A stretch of 64,000 bases of DNA from Nostoc sp. KVJ20. Lineage in GTDB: Bacteria; Cyanobacteriota; Cyanobacteriia; Cyanobacteriales; Nostocaceae. Both the position numbers and the translations under genes were made by a program. The stretch lies in assembly GCF_001712795.1 (NCBI RefSeq), contig NZ_KV757658.1, positions 62,001 through 126,000 of the forward strand. The letters are read 5' to 3'. This document shows positions 15,229 to 23,454 of this stretch, piece by piece. Position 1 is the stretch's first letter. Each line of letters starts with the position of its first letter. Below the pieces are notes generated by a model. That model was given only the letters and a program-made list of their open reading frames with translations. It was not told where the DNA came from and made no database searches.

Positions 15229-17949
15229 TTATTGATTAATGGTTCTTGTTTTTGTAAGATTGATTATTTCCTCCAGTAGAGATAGCCCAACTGATTTAAA
15301 CAGTGCTTTGTTATCATCAGGGCAGCGTTGAATTGTTGTACAAGATGAGCAGCCGTATTTGCAAGGGCAATTATCTACTAGAAACTTTGCCTTAATAAAA
15401 GCGGTTTCTAAATACTTGATGAGAGTATCGCACATACCTGTACCGTGTTCGCATGTATCGAAGAAATAGCCTACTATGTTATGATTTGATGGTACTTCGA
15501 TTAACATGAAATCGATATCTCGACTGTTTGCTCCATGTTCGACAAGTGGTAAACTGAGCATGAGTTGGTGCGCGAGAGTATGAACGCAAATCTGAGTTTC
15601 ATTGCTTTCAAATATTTGTTTCTCTTCATTGGAAATATATTTCTGTTTGTTGAGTATCTCTTTTCGGAGATTTTTGACGACGGCTGAAAAATATTTTCTT
15701 GCATCAGCGTTAATTTCAACCCTAACGCAGAATGTATTGTAATTAAGAGCAAATGCTTCCTTGTATTTATTTTCCTCCAATAGTTCGACAAATTCTCGTT
15801 CAATAAGTTGGGTATTGCAAGCAGGACAAGTTTGTATGTGTCCGGGTAAATTTAAATTGAAGTTGCGACATCTGTTATTAGTGCAAGTCCATTTTTGTTC
15901 CAGCCTGTACAAGTTGTACCCGTAAATTTCTTCTTTGATTTTGGCTGAAACAGGTGTAAATCTAGCTGCCCCTTGGGAAAGATTGATAATTTTGGCTTCC
16001 CCTACAATTTTGATTTCCTCGAAATTTAGGCTTCCTTCGGGACGACTAAATAGGTTGGTTGCCTCAATTGGCTTGAGAATTGCTTTCCCTTCGGTTAAAT
16101 TTAGCTCTTGTGATTTATACTGTACGGGGTTGCCGTCAAAGTCTTGAGCAAGATATATGGCACCAGGGTAAACTTCTCGTAGTGCAGATGATGCCGAACT
16201 TTCCTCAAACTCTTCTGCACTATCTTGATTGATATAACTGATGTTTTGGTCAGTGTTGCCTCTGAATTTAATTTTTGAGTGGACATAACCGAGGTTTCGA
16301 TTAGTTGTCAGTTTTTGGTTATAACTGAAAATTAGTTGATTATTACCGATTAGCTGTCGGGCGATTGCATCGCCAGAAATACTAAAATGTCGGGCAATTT
16401 GAGCTTGTGTTGGTTTACTTTCTTTGCAACAGGCGAGAATGTGCTGCTCCAAAATTGTTTCATAATTGTGGTTAAAGTTGATAATTTCTGGAGGGTCAGA
16501 TAAGAGGCGTTTCGGGTGATTGGCGTAGTAAGAGTCCATAATCGACCTTTTCGACGGGATAAATACCAATAGCCCTGCTTCCTGTCTGCCTGCACGCCCC
16601 GCCCTTTGGCGAAAGGCAAGAATTGAGCCTGGGTAACTATGTACGATAGTTGCATCAATAGACCCGATATCCAGACCCGCTTCTAAAGCACTCGTGGATA
16701 TAATGAACTTGACCTTCCCGCTTTGTATATCTGCAATAATTTTGTTCCGCTGATTTGCCTTCATGCTGCCATAAAATGCTGAGATGGTTTCTCCCATGTG
16801 GGGCAGTTGCATCTCTACTAAAGCTTTACGAATGGCATTAGTTAAAACCTTTACCAGTTCTCTACTATCGCAGAAACAAATCCCGACTATTCCTTTACTT
16901 ACAAGCATGGCTGCAACTTGGGCAGTTTGGTAAAGAGTATTGTTTCGTGCTTTGAGGCTAAGGAAAGTAATCTCCGAGCGTTTTGCTCCACTTTGGTCGA
17001 TAATAGCAAGGTTGCTTTGTTCTACTCGATTGGATATCTTCTGGGCAATTTCGCTGCTGTTACTAATTGTTGCAGAAGCGAATATGTACTGCAATTTAGA
17101 AATATTATTGCCAGCAGATTCTATCATTAATTGAGTTCGCCGATTAAGTAGGGCAAAGTGTGAGCCAAAGATGCCTTGATAGAAATGCGCTTCATCACAG
17201 ACTATGATTGAAAGTTTTCTGATTGTTTCCCTAAATCCCCAGTTTGAGTCAAACTGATAGTTGTTCAGTTCGTGGTTCCATACATCGGGTGTAACGCATA
17301 AAATCGAGGGTTGATGGCTGTAAAGTTGTTTGCGCTCTTGGGGAGGAATATCACCATTGATATTGAGAACTTGGGGGCGAATTTCTTCATCTAGGTGGCT
17401 AACAAACGAGCGAATTTTCTCTACCTGATCAAATGCAAGTGCTTTCAAGTTAAAAAATACTAAAGCTGATTTACCTTTTAGGCACTCGTGAACGATTGGA
17501 ATTAAAAAGGAGATACTTTTACCACTGCTGGTTGGAGTTTGAAGAATAATATCTTCCTCTTTTTTGTAAGCTTCCCATGCCTCGACTTGATGAGAGTATA
17601 GTTGCGTAATTCCTGACTTACTTAAAGCAAGTTTAACTACAGGGTGAATATCATCTGGTATGGGACAAAGTTTAGCTTCTTGAGCCGGAATTATATCACA
17701 ACTTTGTAGTTTTCCTGAGCCATCAAGAATAGCTGCTATTTCTTGGTACAGAATACTTTTACCTGTTGGTGCTTGATTAAGAGGTAATAAATTACCGCTA
17801 TTTACCTCCTGCTCCCAGTCAAAAATAATTTGATTTACACTTCCCTTTTTGAAGTAAAGATTTTTCTCGATGATGGCGGCGATATGGATAACACCATGTT
17901 CTTTAGAATAAACCTGTTTATTTGCTTGTAACCATTCAAGCTGGGTCAT
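15229..17949 (-). CDS. DEAD/DEAH-box helicase with C-terminal DUF1998/MZB domain (MrfA/YprA-like)
   Basis: The 906-residue superfamily 2 helicase has motif I LQTPTSSGKS (about residue 137-146), the DEAH box VCDEAHFYQG (about 247), SAT in FASATISN, GLDIGSID, and motif VI QRAGRAGR (about 449-456). Near residue 865 a cysteine cluster NCPCKYGCSSCTTIQRCP marks the metal-binding MZB/DUF1998 domain of MrfA/YprA and Hrq1 relatives, which act in repair of crosslinked DNA. A second four-cysteine ribbon (CTNNRCRNF...CPACNTQ) lies near 700. No MrfB-type exonuclease is adjacent, though the edge exonuclease is on the same element. It is a monocistronic unit, flanked by hairpins. Confidence 0.87.
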   Translation of the reverse strand: MTQLEWLQANKQVYSKEHGVIHIAAIIEKNLYFKKGSVNQIIFDWEQEVNSGNLLPLNQAPTGKSILYQEIAAILDGSGKLQSCDIIPAQEAKLCPIPDDIHPVVKLALSKSGITQLYSHQVEAWEAYKKEEDIILQTPTSSGKSISFLIPIVHECLKGKSALVFFNLKALAFDQVEKIRSFVSHLDEEIRPQVLNINGDIPPQERKQLYSHQPSILCVTPDVWNHELNNYQFDSNWGFRETIRKLSIIVCDEAHFYQGIFGSHFALLNRRTQLMIESAGNNISKLQYIFASATISNSSEIAQKISNRVEQSNLAIIDQSGAKRSEITFLSLKARNNTLYQTAQVAAMLVSKGIVGICFCDSRELVKVLTNAIRKALVEMQLPHMGETISAFYGSMKANQRNKIIADIQSGKVKFIISTSALEAGLDIGSIDATIVHSYPGSILAFRQRAGRAGRQEAGLLVFIPSKRSIMDSYYANHPKRLLSDPPEIINFNHNYETILEQHILACCKESKPTQAQIARHFSISGDAIARQLIGNNQLIFSYNQKLTTNRNLGYVHSKIKFRGNTDQNISYINQDSAEEFEESSASSALREVYPGAIYLAQDFDGNPVQYKSQELNLTEGKAILKPIEATNLFSRPEGSLNFEEIKIVGEAKIINLSQGAARFTPVSAKIKEEIYGYNLYRLEQKWTCTNNRCRNFNLNLPGHIQTCPACNTQLIEREFVELLEENKYKEAFALNYNTFCVRVEINADARKYFSAVVKNLRKEILNKQKYISNEEKQIFESNETQICVHTLAHQLMLSLPLVEHGANSRDIDFMLIEVPSNHNIVGYFFDTCEHGTGMCDTLIKYLETAFIKAKFLVDNCPCKYGCSSCTTIQRCPDDNKALFKSVGLSLLEEIINLTKTRTINQ

Positions 17950-17983
17950 AAAAAGTTACCTACTTGCTGTTTTAGCAAGTAGG
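17950..17983 (-). other. Hairpin plus T-run immediately before the helicase start codon
   Basis: CCTACTTGCT (17959-17968) pairs perfectly with AGCAAGTAGG (17974-17983) over a 5-nt loop. On the minus strand it is followed by TAACTTTTT and then the helicase ATG. It could end transcription entering from the right or act as a leader attenuator. Confidence 0.7.
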
Positions 17984-18028
17984 CGTTAGTCAAAAGTAGT
18001 GGTTTTTGTTATTGCCATAACTGACTAA

Positions 18029-18913
18029 TTAACCACAGATACTTCTGACAATTTGTAGAAACTCCCGTAAAACAGGTGTCATATCCTCTTGTCGCCACAC
18101 TACAGCCGTTTCTACTAATGGTGTTTTCTCTTCTAAAACGCGATAAACGACACCAGCCCTTTGAAGATTTTGCAAAGAAGACGGTACGATCGCAATCCCC
18201 ATTCCCGCTGACACCAGCCCAATAATTGTTTGCATTTGGATTGCTTCTTGAGTCACTTTTGGGCTAAAATTTCCTTGCTGGCAAAGACTCACGATTTGAT
18301 CGTAAAGTCCGGGGCCCAAATGGCGGGGGAACATAATAAAATTTTCGTCTTTTAGCTCGCGCACTGAAATATTTTCTTGTTTGGCTAAGAAATGAGTTTC
18401 TAGCAAAGCTACAATTAGTCCTTCTTGCTGAATGCATTCTTGATTGAAAGTGTTGTCTTCTAAAGGTGGATGAGCAAAGCCTACATGGATGTGGCGATTG
18501 AATAGCGCTTGTTCTTGCTGAGTTGTCGTTAATTCCTGCAACACTAACTCCACCTCTAGAAACTGTTCTCGAAACCGCCGCAAAATCACAGGCAGCAAAT
18601 CGTAAGTTACCAAGCTGGTGAAACCTACTCGTAGTTGTCCTTTCTCACCCCTACCTGTCCGTTGAGTCAGATCAATTGCCTTGGACAGTTGAGCAAACAA
18701 TTGATAAGCTTCTTGCAAAAATACTTGTCCGGCTTCCGTTAGCTGCACCTGTCGTTTAGTTTTGCGTTGAAAAAGTTCTACCCCAAGGGATGCTTCTAGC
18801 TGCTGAATTTGCTGGCTTAAGGGCGGTTGAGCGATGTGAAGTCGCTCTGCGGCTTTACTAAAGTGTAGTTCTTCAGCTACTGCAATGAAGTAGCGCAGGT
18901 GTCGCAGTTCCAT
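18029..18913 (-). CDS. LysR-family transcriptional regulator
   Basis: The 294-residue protein has the N-terminal winged helix-turn-helix of LysR proteins (MELRHLRYFIAVAEELHFSK, AAERLHIAQPPLSQQIQQLE), followed by the periplasmic-binding-like effector domain (LRVGFTSLVTYDLLPVILRRF, GLVSAGMGIAIVPSSLQ). It is divergent from ilvD across about 105 bp, the usual arrangement for a LysR regulator controlling its neighbour and itself. It may sense a branched-chain amino-acid precursor; this is inference. The length is normal and no lesion is seen. Confidence 0.93.
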   Translation of the reverse strand: MELRHLRYFIAVAEELHFSKAAERLHIAQPPLSQQIQQLEASLGVELFQRKTKRQVQLTEAGQVFLQEAYQLFAQLSKAIDLTQRTGRGEKGQLRVGFTSLVTYDLLPVILRRFREQFLEVELVLQELTTTQQEQALFNRHIHVGFAHPPLEDNTFNQECIQQEGLIVALLETHFLAKQENISVRELKDENFIMFPRHLGPGLYDQIVSLCQQGNFSPKVTQEAIQMQTIIGLVSAGMGIAIVPSSLQNLQRAGVVYRVLEEKTPLVETAVVWRQEDMTPVLREFLQIVRSICG

Positions 18914-19018
18914 AGTTTTGATATTTTATAAGTCTCAAATATCTATAAATATATATTGGACATATTAAAAATTGCTACATATCATACTCATACATGCAAG
19001 TCAGAGGATGATGTAACT
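18914..19018. promoter_or_regulatory. Divergent promoter region, LysR gene / ilvD
   Basis: The 105-bp gap between the divergent start codons is AT-rich (TATTTATAGATATTTGAGAC on the minus strand) and contains small TATA-like dyads around 18935-18957. LysR regulators bind T-N11-A dyads in such gaps. No single site can be fixed by eye. Confidence 0.5.
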
Positions 19019-20710
19019 ATGTCGGAGAATTTGAGAAGCCAAGTTGTAACGCAAGGAGTACAGCGATCGCCAAATCGAGCTATGCTGCGTGCAGTTGGTT
19101 TTAAAGATGAAGATTTCAACAAAGCCATTGTCGGTATAGCCAACGGTTACAGCACCATCACCCCCTGCAATATGGGGATAAATCAACTGGCACTCATAGC
19201 AGAGGTTGCTGTTAAAACCGCCGGGGCAATGCCACAAATGTTTGGCACAATAACCATCAGCGACGGGATTTCGATGGGAACTGAAGGGATGAAATATTCC
19301 CTAGTATCGCGGGAAGTCATCGCTGATTCCATTGAAACCGCCTGTACTGGACAAAGTATGGATGGTGTGCTAGCCATTGGTGGTTGTGATAAAAATATGC
19401 CAGGGGCAATGCTGGCGATCGCCCGGATGAATATCCCTGCAATATTCGTTTACGGTGGCACAATTAAACCCGGTCACTATAACGGACGCGATTTAACAGT
19501 TGTCAGTTCTTTTGAAGCAGTTGGTCAATACAGTGCTGGAAGAATTGACGACAAGGAATTATTAGAAGTTGAAAGTCGCGCTTGTCCTGGCGCTGGTTCC
19601 TGTGGAGGAATGTTCACAGCTAACACCATGTCTTCAGCATTTGAAGCACTGGGGATGAGTTTGCCGTATTCTTCGACAATGGCGGCGGAAGATGCCGAAA
19701 AAGCTGATAGTACGGAAAAATCAGCGTTTGTGTTAGTCGAAGCTATTCGCAAACAAATCTTACCCCGCCAAATTATCACCCGCAAATCCATAGAGAATGC
19801 TATCTCTGTGATTATGGCGGTGGGTGGTTCGACGAATGCGGTGTTGCATTTCTTAGCGATCGCCCGCGCTGCTAATGTAGACTTAACGCTAGACGATTTT
19901 GAAACAATCCGCGCCCGTGTTCCGGTTTTGTGTGATTTAAAACCTAGTGGTAAATATGTAGCTACAGATTTGCACAAAGCTGGTGGCATTCCACAAGTAA
20001 TGAAGATGCTACTTGTGCATGACTTGTTACATGGTGATAGCCTGACCATTAGCGGTCAAACCATTGCAGAGATATTAGCAGACATCCCCGAAGAACCATC
20101 TGCCAATCAAGATGTGATTCGGACTTGGAATAACCCGATGTATGCTCAAGGACATTTAGCCATCCTTAGAGGTAATTTGGCAACGGAAGGGGCAGTCGCT
20201 AAAATTACTGGCGTGAAAAAACCAGTAATTACTGGGCCTGCACGGGTATTTGAATCAGAAGAAGCCTCTTTAGATGCAATTTTGGCGGGTAAAATTCAAG
20301 CAGGTGATATTTTGGTTATCCGCTACGAAGGGCCCAAGGGTGGCCCTGGAATGCGAGAAATGTTGGCTCCCACTTCGGCAATTATCGGGGCTGGTTTGGG
20401 TGATGCGGTGGGATTAATTACCGACGGGCGCTTTTCTGGTGGTACTTACGGTATGGTGGTTGGTCATGTTGCACCAGAAGCAGCAGTTGGTGGGGCGATC
20501 GCTCTTGTAGAAGAAGGCGATAGTATTACGATTGATGCACCTGCACGCCTCTTGCAGTTGAACATATCTGAGTCAGAATTAGCTCGTCGTCGTGCTAATT
20601 GGCAACCTCCTGCACCACGTTACACTAAAGGCGTGTTGGCGAAATATGCCTTTTTGGTATCTTCTAGCAGTATTGGTGCTGTGACCGATTTAGACTTGTT
20701 CAATAACTAG
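19019..20710 (+). CDS. ilvD: Dihydroxy-acid dehydratase
   Basis: IlvD dehydrates dihydroxy-isovalerate and dihydroxy-methylvalerate in valine, isoleucine, leucine and pantothenate synthesis. The 563-residue frame shows the Fe-S cluster cysteines in IGGCDKNMPG and ACPGAGSCGGMFTANTMSSA, and the conserved VGGSTNAVLH, RYEGPKGGPGMREML and LITDGRFSGG motifs. The ATG at 19019 (MSENLRSQVV) is chosen because the family begins there; the frame extends 21 codons further upstream without similarity. All motifs are intact, so the gene should be functional. On a plasmid it is probably a second copy or a captured chromosomal gene. Confidence 0.95.
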   Translation: MSENLRSQVVTQGVQRSPNRAMLRAVGFKDEDFNKAIVGIANGYSTITPCNMGINQLALIAEVAVKTAGAMPQMFGTITISDGISMGTEGMKYSLVSREVIADSIETACTGQSMDGVLAIGGCDKNMPGAMLAIARMNIPAIFVYGGTIKPGHYNGRDLTVVSSFEAVGQYSAGRIDDKELLEVESRACPGAGSCGGMFTANTMSSAFEALGMSLPYSSTMAAEDAEKADSTEKSAFVLVEAIRKQILPRQIITRKSIENAISVIMAVGGSTNAVLHFLAIARAANVDLTLDDFETIRARVPVLCDLKPSGKYVATDLHKAGGIPQVMKMLLVHDLLHGDSLTISGQTIAEILADIPEEPSANQDVIRTWNNPMYAQGHLAILRGNLATEGAVAKITGVKKPVITGPARVFESEEASLDAILAGKIQAGDILVIRYEGPKGGPGMREMLAPTSAIIGAGLGDAVGLITDGRFSGGTYGMVVGHVAPEAAVGGAIALVEEGDSITIDAPARLLQLNISESELARRRANWQPPAPRYTKGVLAKYAFLVSSSSIGAVTDLDLFNN

Positions 20711-20841
20711 TGATTAAGCATATAGAGACCGAAAAAATTAAGAATAGACTAACAACAAGGACTGTTGAAGTTTTTGATGATTTGAATGGAATTGACCTAT
20801 CCTGGGCGAGTAAGCAGTATCTTGGTGAGCGCTATCGCTAA
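20710..20841 (+). pseudogene. Possible transposase remnant
   Basis: Reading from GTG at 20710, overlapping the ilvD stop, gives 43 codons including TRTVEVFDDLNGIDLSWAS before a stop. The RTVEVFDDL...W pattern is reminiscent of ISAs1-type (H-repeat) transposases near the middle of the protein. No terminal repeats or further transposase sequence are visible. The remaining part of 20842-21000 shows nothing convincing. Confidence 0.35.
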
Positions 20842-21000
20842 CTGAAGAAATTCTGTCCCGCTTGGAATTGTTGTGTTTTGAAGCTTAAAGCTATAGAATT
20901 TTTACGTTTTTTCTATTCTCCATGGCCTCAATTAAGGCTTGAATGATTAGGTCAACTGTACTAATCTAGTCTCAATTCAACTAAAAAGCGGAGATCAATT

Positions 21001-21126
21001 GTGATTGATCACACTGGTATCGTTGTGAGTGATTTTGAGCGAAGCAAGTCCTTTTATGCTGCGGCATTAGAACCAATTGGACTCTCACTCATTTTAGAGT
21101 ATTCACAGGAAACAAAAAATTTTTGA
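21001..21126 (+). pseudogene. Truncated VOC-family (glyoxalase/bleomycin-resistance-like) protein
   Basis: From the GTG at 21001 (GGAG lies six bases upstream) the frame reads IDHTGIVVSDFERSKSFYAA, then ALEPIGLSLILEYS and a stop. This is the unmistakable first strand-helix unit of a VOC protein, normally about 120-140 residues. Only 41 codons remain and a foreign end (QETKNF) follows. The first metal-ligand His (DHTG) is kept, but the rest of the fold is lost. Confidence 0.75.
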
Positions 21127-21133
21127 ATATTAA

Positions 21134-21760
21134 TTAATACCAATATTCATGCCCATACAGTTCATAATACTTTTTCACATTTAATGAAACAGGTGGATGC
21201 CAACCTGATGCTTTCAATTCATTATACTCTGGATGTATAATATCAAAATTCACAAATAACGTTGTCACTTGATCACAAGTTTTATAGCAATAAGGCAATT
21301 GTATAGGATTGTACCATCCTGCATCTTGAAATTTTTTCGGATAATGGCATCCTTGGTTAATCACTTCTAATTTACCACGTCGATATTGATATGGCATTTT
21401 TTCGGCTTCAGCAAAGCCTAAAGCTCTTGCTTCGGCTGGAATATCAAGGCTAAAACCAAACTCATCTCTACCAACAGTTAAACAATAGTCTTTATAACTG
21501 TAACAAATATTAGTTGCTGCACTGTAACCTGCTTCTTTTGCTTCACTGTCTAACGATTTAAGCACTTCCAGTGTAGATACTTTAAATAACTGATCTATTT
21601 TAAGAAGCCACATTTGATAAGGAATGCCACACATTCTATTTTGAGGTGGCAAACCTAACGCTTTACATACTTCGTGATTAGAGCAGTTCTCTGGTAGTTC
21701 ACCCGTCATCACTTTGCAGTCTAGAAATAACCAACAATCTTTCTCCTGAATTTTAGGCAT
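21134..21760 (-). CDS. Hypothetical protein, 208 residues
   Basis: No family is recognised. The protein is rich in Cys, Tyr and Trp (CWLFLDCKVMTGELPENCSN, CGIPYQMWLLKI, CYSYKDYCLTVG, YYELYGHEYWY) with no signal peptide. The repeated short unit A-x-x-x-G-Y/F-S/A (AKEAGYSAATN, ARALGFAEAEK, ELKASGWHPP) suggests tandem helical hairpins. It starts at ATG 21760 and ends eight bases from the VOC remnant, suggesting that insertion events met here. It is transcribed away from the divergent gene at 21909. Confidence 0.6.
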   Translation of the reverse strand: MPKIQEKDCWLFLDCKVMTGELPENCSNHEVCKALGLPPQNRMCGIPYQMWLLKIDQLFKVSTLEVLKSLDSEAKEAGYSAATNICYSYKDYCLTVGRDEFGFSLDIPAEARALGFAEAEKMPYQYRRGKLEVINQGCHYPKKFQDAGWYNPIQLPYCYKTCDQVTTLFVNFDIIHPEYNELKASGWHPPVSLNVKKYYELYGHEYWY

Positions 21761-21908
21761 ATTTAATTAGATGTTTTCAATTATTAGGATACTTAAAAAT
21801 CAGTTAAAATTTAGCAAAGTTATCTTATTTTTAGACTATATTACCCTAAAATAAACGTTAGGAATAAATCGAAAATTTCTAAATTGTTATTAAAGCAAAA
21901 AGGAGAAA

Positions 21909-22352
21909 ATGAATAACGTTATTATTCCCATCGAATTTGAACTCGCGGCAATAAAAATAGCTCAAGCGCATTTCCCTTGGCTACGTTTTAAAGTATCTCC
22001 TATCCAGGAGGAGGGAAGAGTCTACAATCGCTCATCAGACGCTATTTATTTTGAAGCTTACTTTCAAAATAGTTTGATTGATTATGATCCTCTCCACAAA
22101 AATAATTACTATCCTAGTTTTAACTTTTACTTGTTGCCAGGAAAGAGACTAATTCAGTTAAGTGGCTGGTGGCGCAATCAGGTGCTAACTTTCATCTACG
22201 CACCATTAGACCCAGAACCATACAATAAGCACTGGCAAAATGACAAAAACTTGGCTGTACCTTGCCCCTATCCAGACGGCGATAAATTTGAACAGATGGC
22301 AATCGCTTTATTTTCTTTAGTTCAGGAGTATTTAGTAGGGTATGAGGGGTGA
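21909..22352 (+). CDS. Hypothetical protein, 147 residues
   Basis: The start ATG is preceded by AAAAAGGAGAAA, a clear Shine-Dalgarno sequence. The protein has mixed alpha/beta character with aromatic strands (YPSFNFYLLPGKRLIQLSGW, WRNQVLTFIYAPLDPEPYN) and a helical end (QMAIALFSLVQEYLVG). No family is recognised. It is divergent from the gene at 21134-21760 across an AT-rich 148-bp gap. It may belong to a small unknown pair. Confidence 0.65.
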   Translation: MNNVIIPIEFELAAIKIAQAHFPWLRFKVSPIQEEGRVYNRSSDAIYFEAYFQNSLIDYDPLHKNNYYPSFNFYLLPGKRLIQLSGWWRNQVLTFIYAPLDPEPYNKHWQNDKNLAVPCPYPDGDKFEQMAIALFSLVQEYLVGYEG

Positions 22353-22617
22353 TGCTGCTTCTTCAATTGTCTAGGATTTTTCAGCCAAGCCATTTTAGTA
22401 GCTCAACTTACCCAATCAACCCCAATACGCTTGGGTTAAGCATTTTTTCTCTTCTCTCTGTTTCCTCTGCGCCTCTGCGGTAGCCTGCGGCAAGCCGCTC
22501 CGCGTCTACGTTAAAAAAGTTGACTTTGACAAAGAGTTTTAGCCTTAACTGAACCGTATTGCCTCCTGACTCTCTACTTCAGGCTAGATTCAGCGCTGTT
22601 GACAAGCTTCTTTAGAT
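22353..22617. repeat. Intergenic region with a dispersed cyanobacterial repeat
   Basis: This gap of about 265 bp holds no gene. Positions about 22447-22512 (TCTCTGTTTCCTCTGCGCCT, then CTGCGGTAGCCTGCGGCAAG and CCGCTCCGCGTCTACG) are the GC-rich repeat type common between Nostoc genes. The flanks are ordinary AT-rich spacer. Confidence 0.6.
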
Positions 22618-23454
22618 TTAAAGAAAGGCAAAAGCTTTTGGCGTTAATGAGATTTTTCCTTTAGTAATATAAGTGTTTACAAGCTGCTCTAAGGGTTCAA
22701 CAGCATTGTCCTGAAGGATGAAATAGTTTGCTTGGTTACTGACAATCAGCGATAGCTCAGTTGCCCATTGCTCATAGTTGGAACTACCAATAATACCAAT
22801 AGAAGACTGAATATAGTTAACAAGAATGCTGTTATTGAGACCAAAGCCACCTTCACCCCAGATGCAAGCACATTGCAGCAAATACTCATAGTCTGCGAAT
22901 ACTTTAAACTGGGGATTCCATCTAGGAGCATTGCTTCGGTAGTGGACGAAACCATTGCTGTCGAATATCTCTTGTTGCCATAGAAGCTGCTGTAAGGAGC
23001 AGCAATTGCTAGGCGAAACAAACGGTTTTCCTTGGCGAATAACACTACCATTGCGGATGACATCGCGGCGGCGCTGCTGTCTTGCCATGCTGTATCGGAC
23101 ATTGGGATGTTGTTCAAAGTACTGCCGCATTGAGGCAACAAATTCAGGAGCTATGCTGTTGTCATCGTCCAGGTATGAAACAATGTCACCACCAGCTGCA
23201 TCTAGTCCCAGGTTACGAGCGTAGCACAAGCCAAAGCCAGTGCTCGGTTCAGGGTGTTCCATTTCAATGTAACTGATGGGAAAATCAGCTTTTGCCATAA
23301 TGCTGTTGATGATATCTTTGGTATCAGGATTAGCGCCATCATTGATGACAATCCACTCGAAATTGCGGTCAGTTTGACTTTGAATGCTTGGCAGTGCAGT
23401 AGATGCAAGCTGCATAGGTCTATTGTAGGTTGCAGTGATAATTGATAGTCTCAA
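22618..23454 (-). CDS. Family 2 glycosyltransferase
   Basis: The 278-residue GT-A fold protein begins RLSIITATYNRPMQLASTAL, with FEWIVINDGANPDT and an acidic metal-binding motif VSYLDDDNSI (about residues 92-101). No membrane segment is seen. The start is a TTG overlapping the TGA of the upstream folD-like gene, so translation is probably coupled. It should transfer a sugar from a nucleotide donor; the acceptor is unknown. The pairing with a folate enzyme suggests a specialised modification pathway rather than wall synthesis. Confidence 0.82.
   Translation of the reverse strand: MRLSIITATYNRPMQLASTALPSIQSQTDRNFEWIVINDGANPDTKDIINSIMAKADFPISYIEMEHPEPSTGFGLCYARNLGLDAAGGDIVSYLDDDNSIAPEFVASMRQYFEQHPNVRYSMARQQRRRDVIRNGSVIRQGKPFVSPSNCCSLQQLLWQQEIFDSNGFVHYRSNAPRWNPQFKVFADYEYLLQCACIWGEGGFGLNNSILVNYIQSSIGIIGSSNYEQWATELSLIVSNQANYFILQDNAVEPLEQLVNTYITKGKISLTPKAFAFL

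Noticed and set aside
19525..20049. Long minus-strand frame opposite ilvD
   Set aside because: It is antisense to a strongly conserved catalytic gene and resembles no known protein.
22447..22512. tRNA or structured RNA gene
   Set aside because: The GC-rich segment has no cloverleaf and fits a dispersed Nostoc-type repeat.
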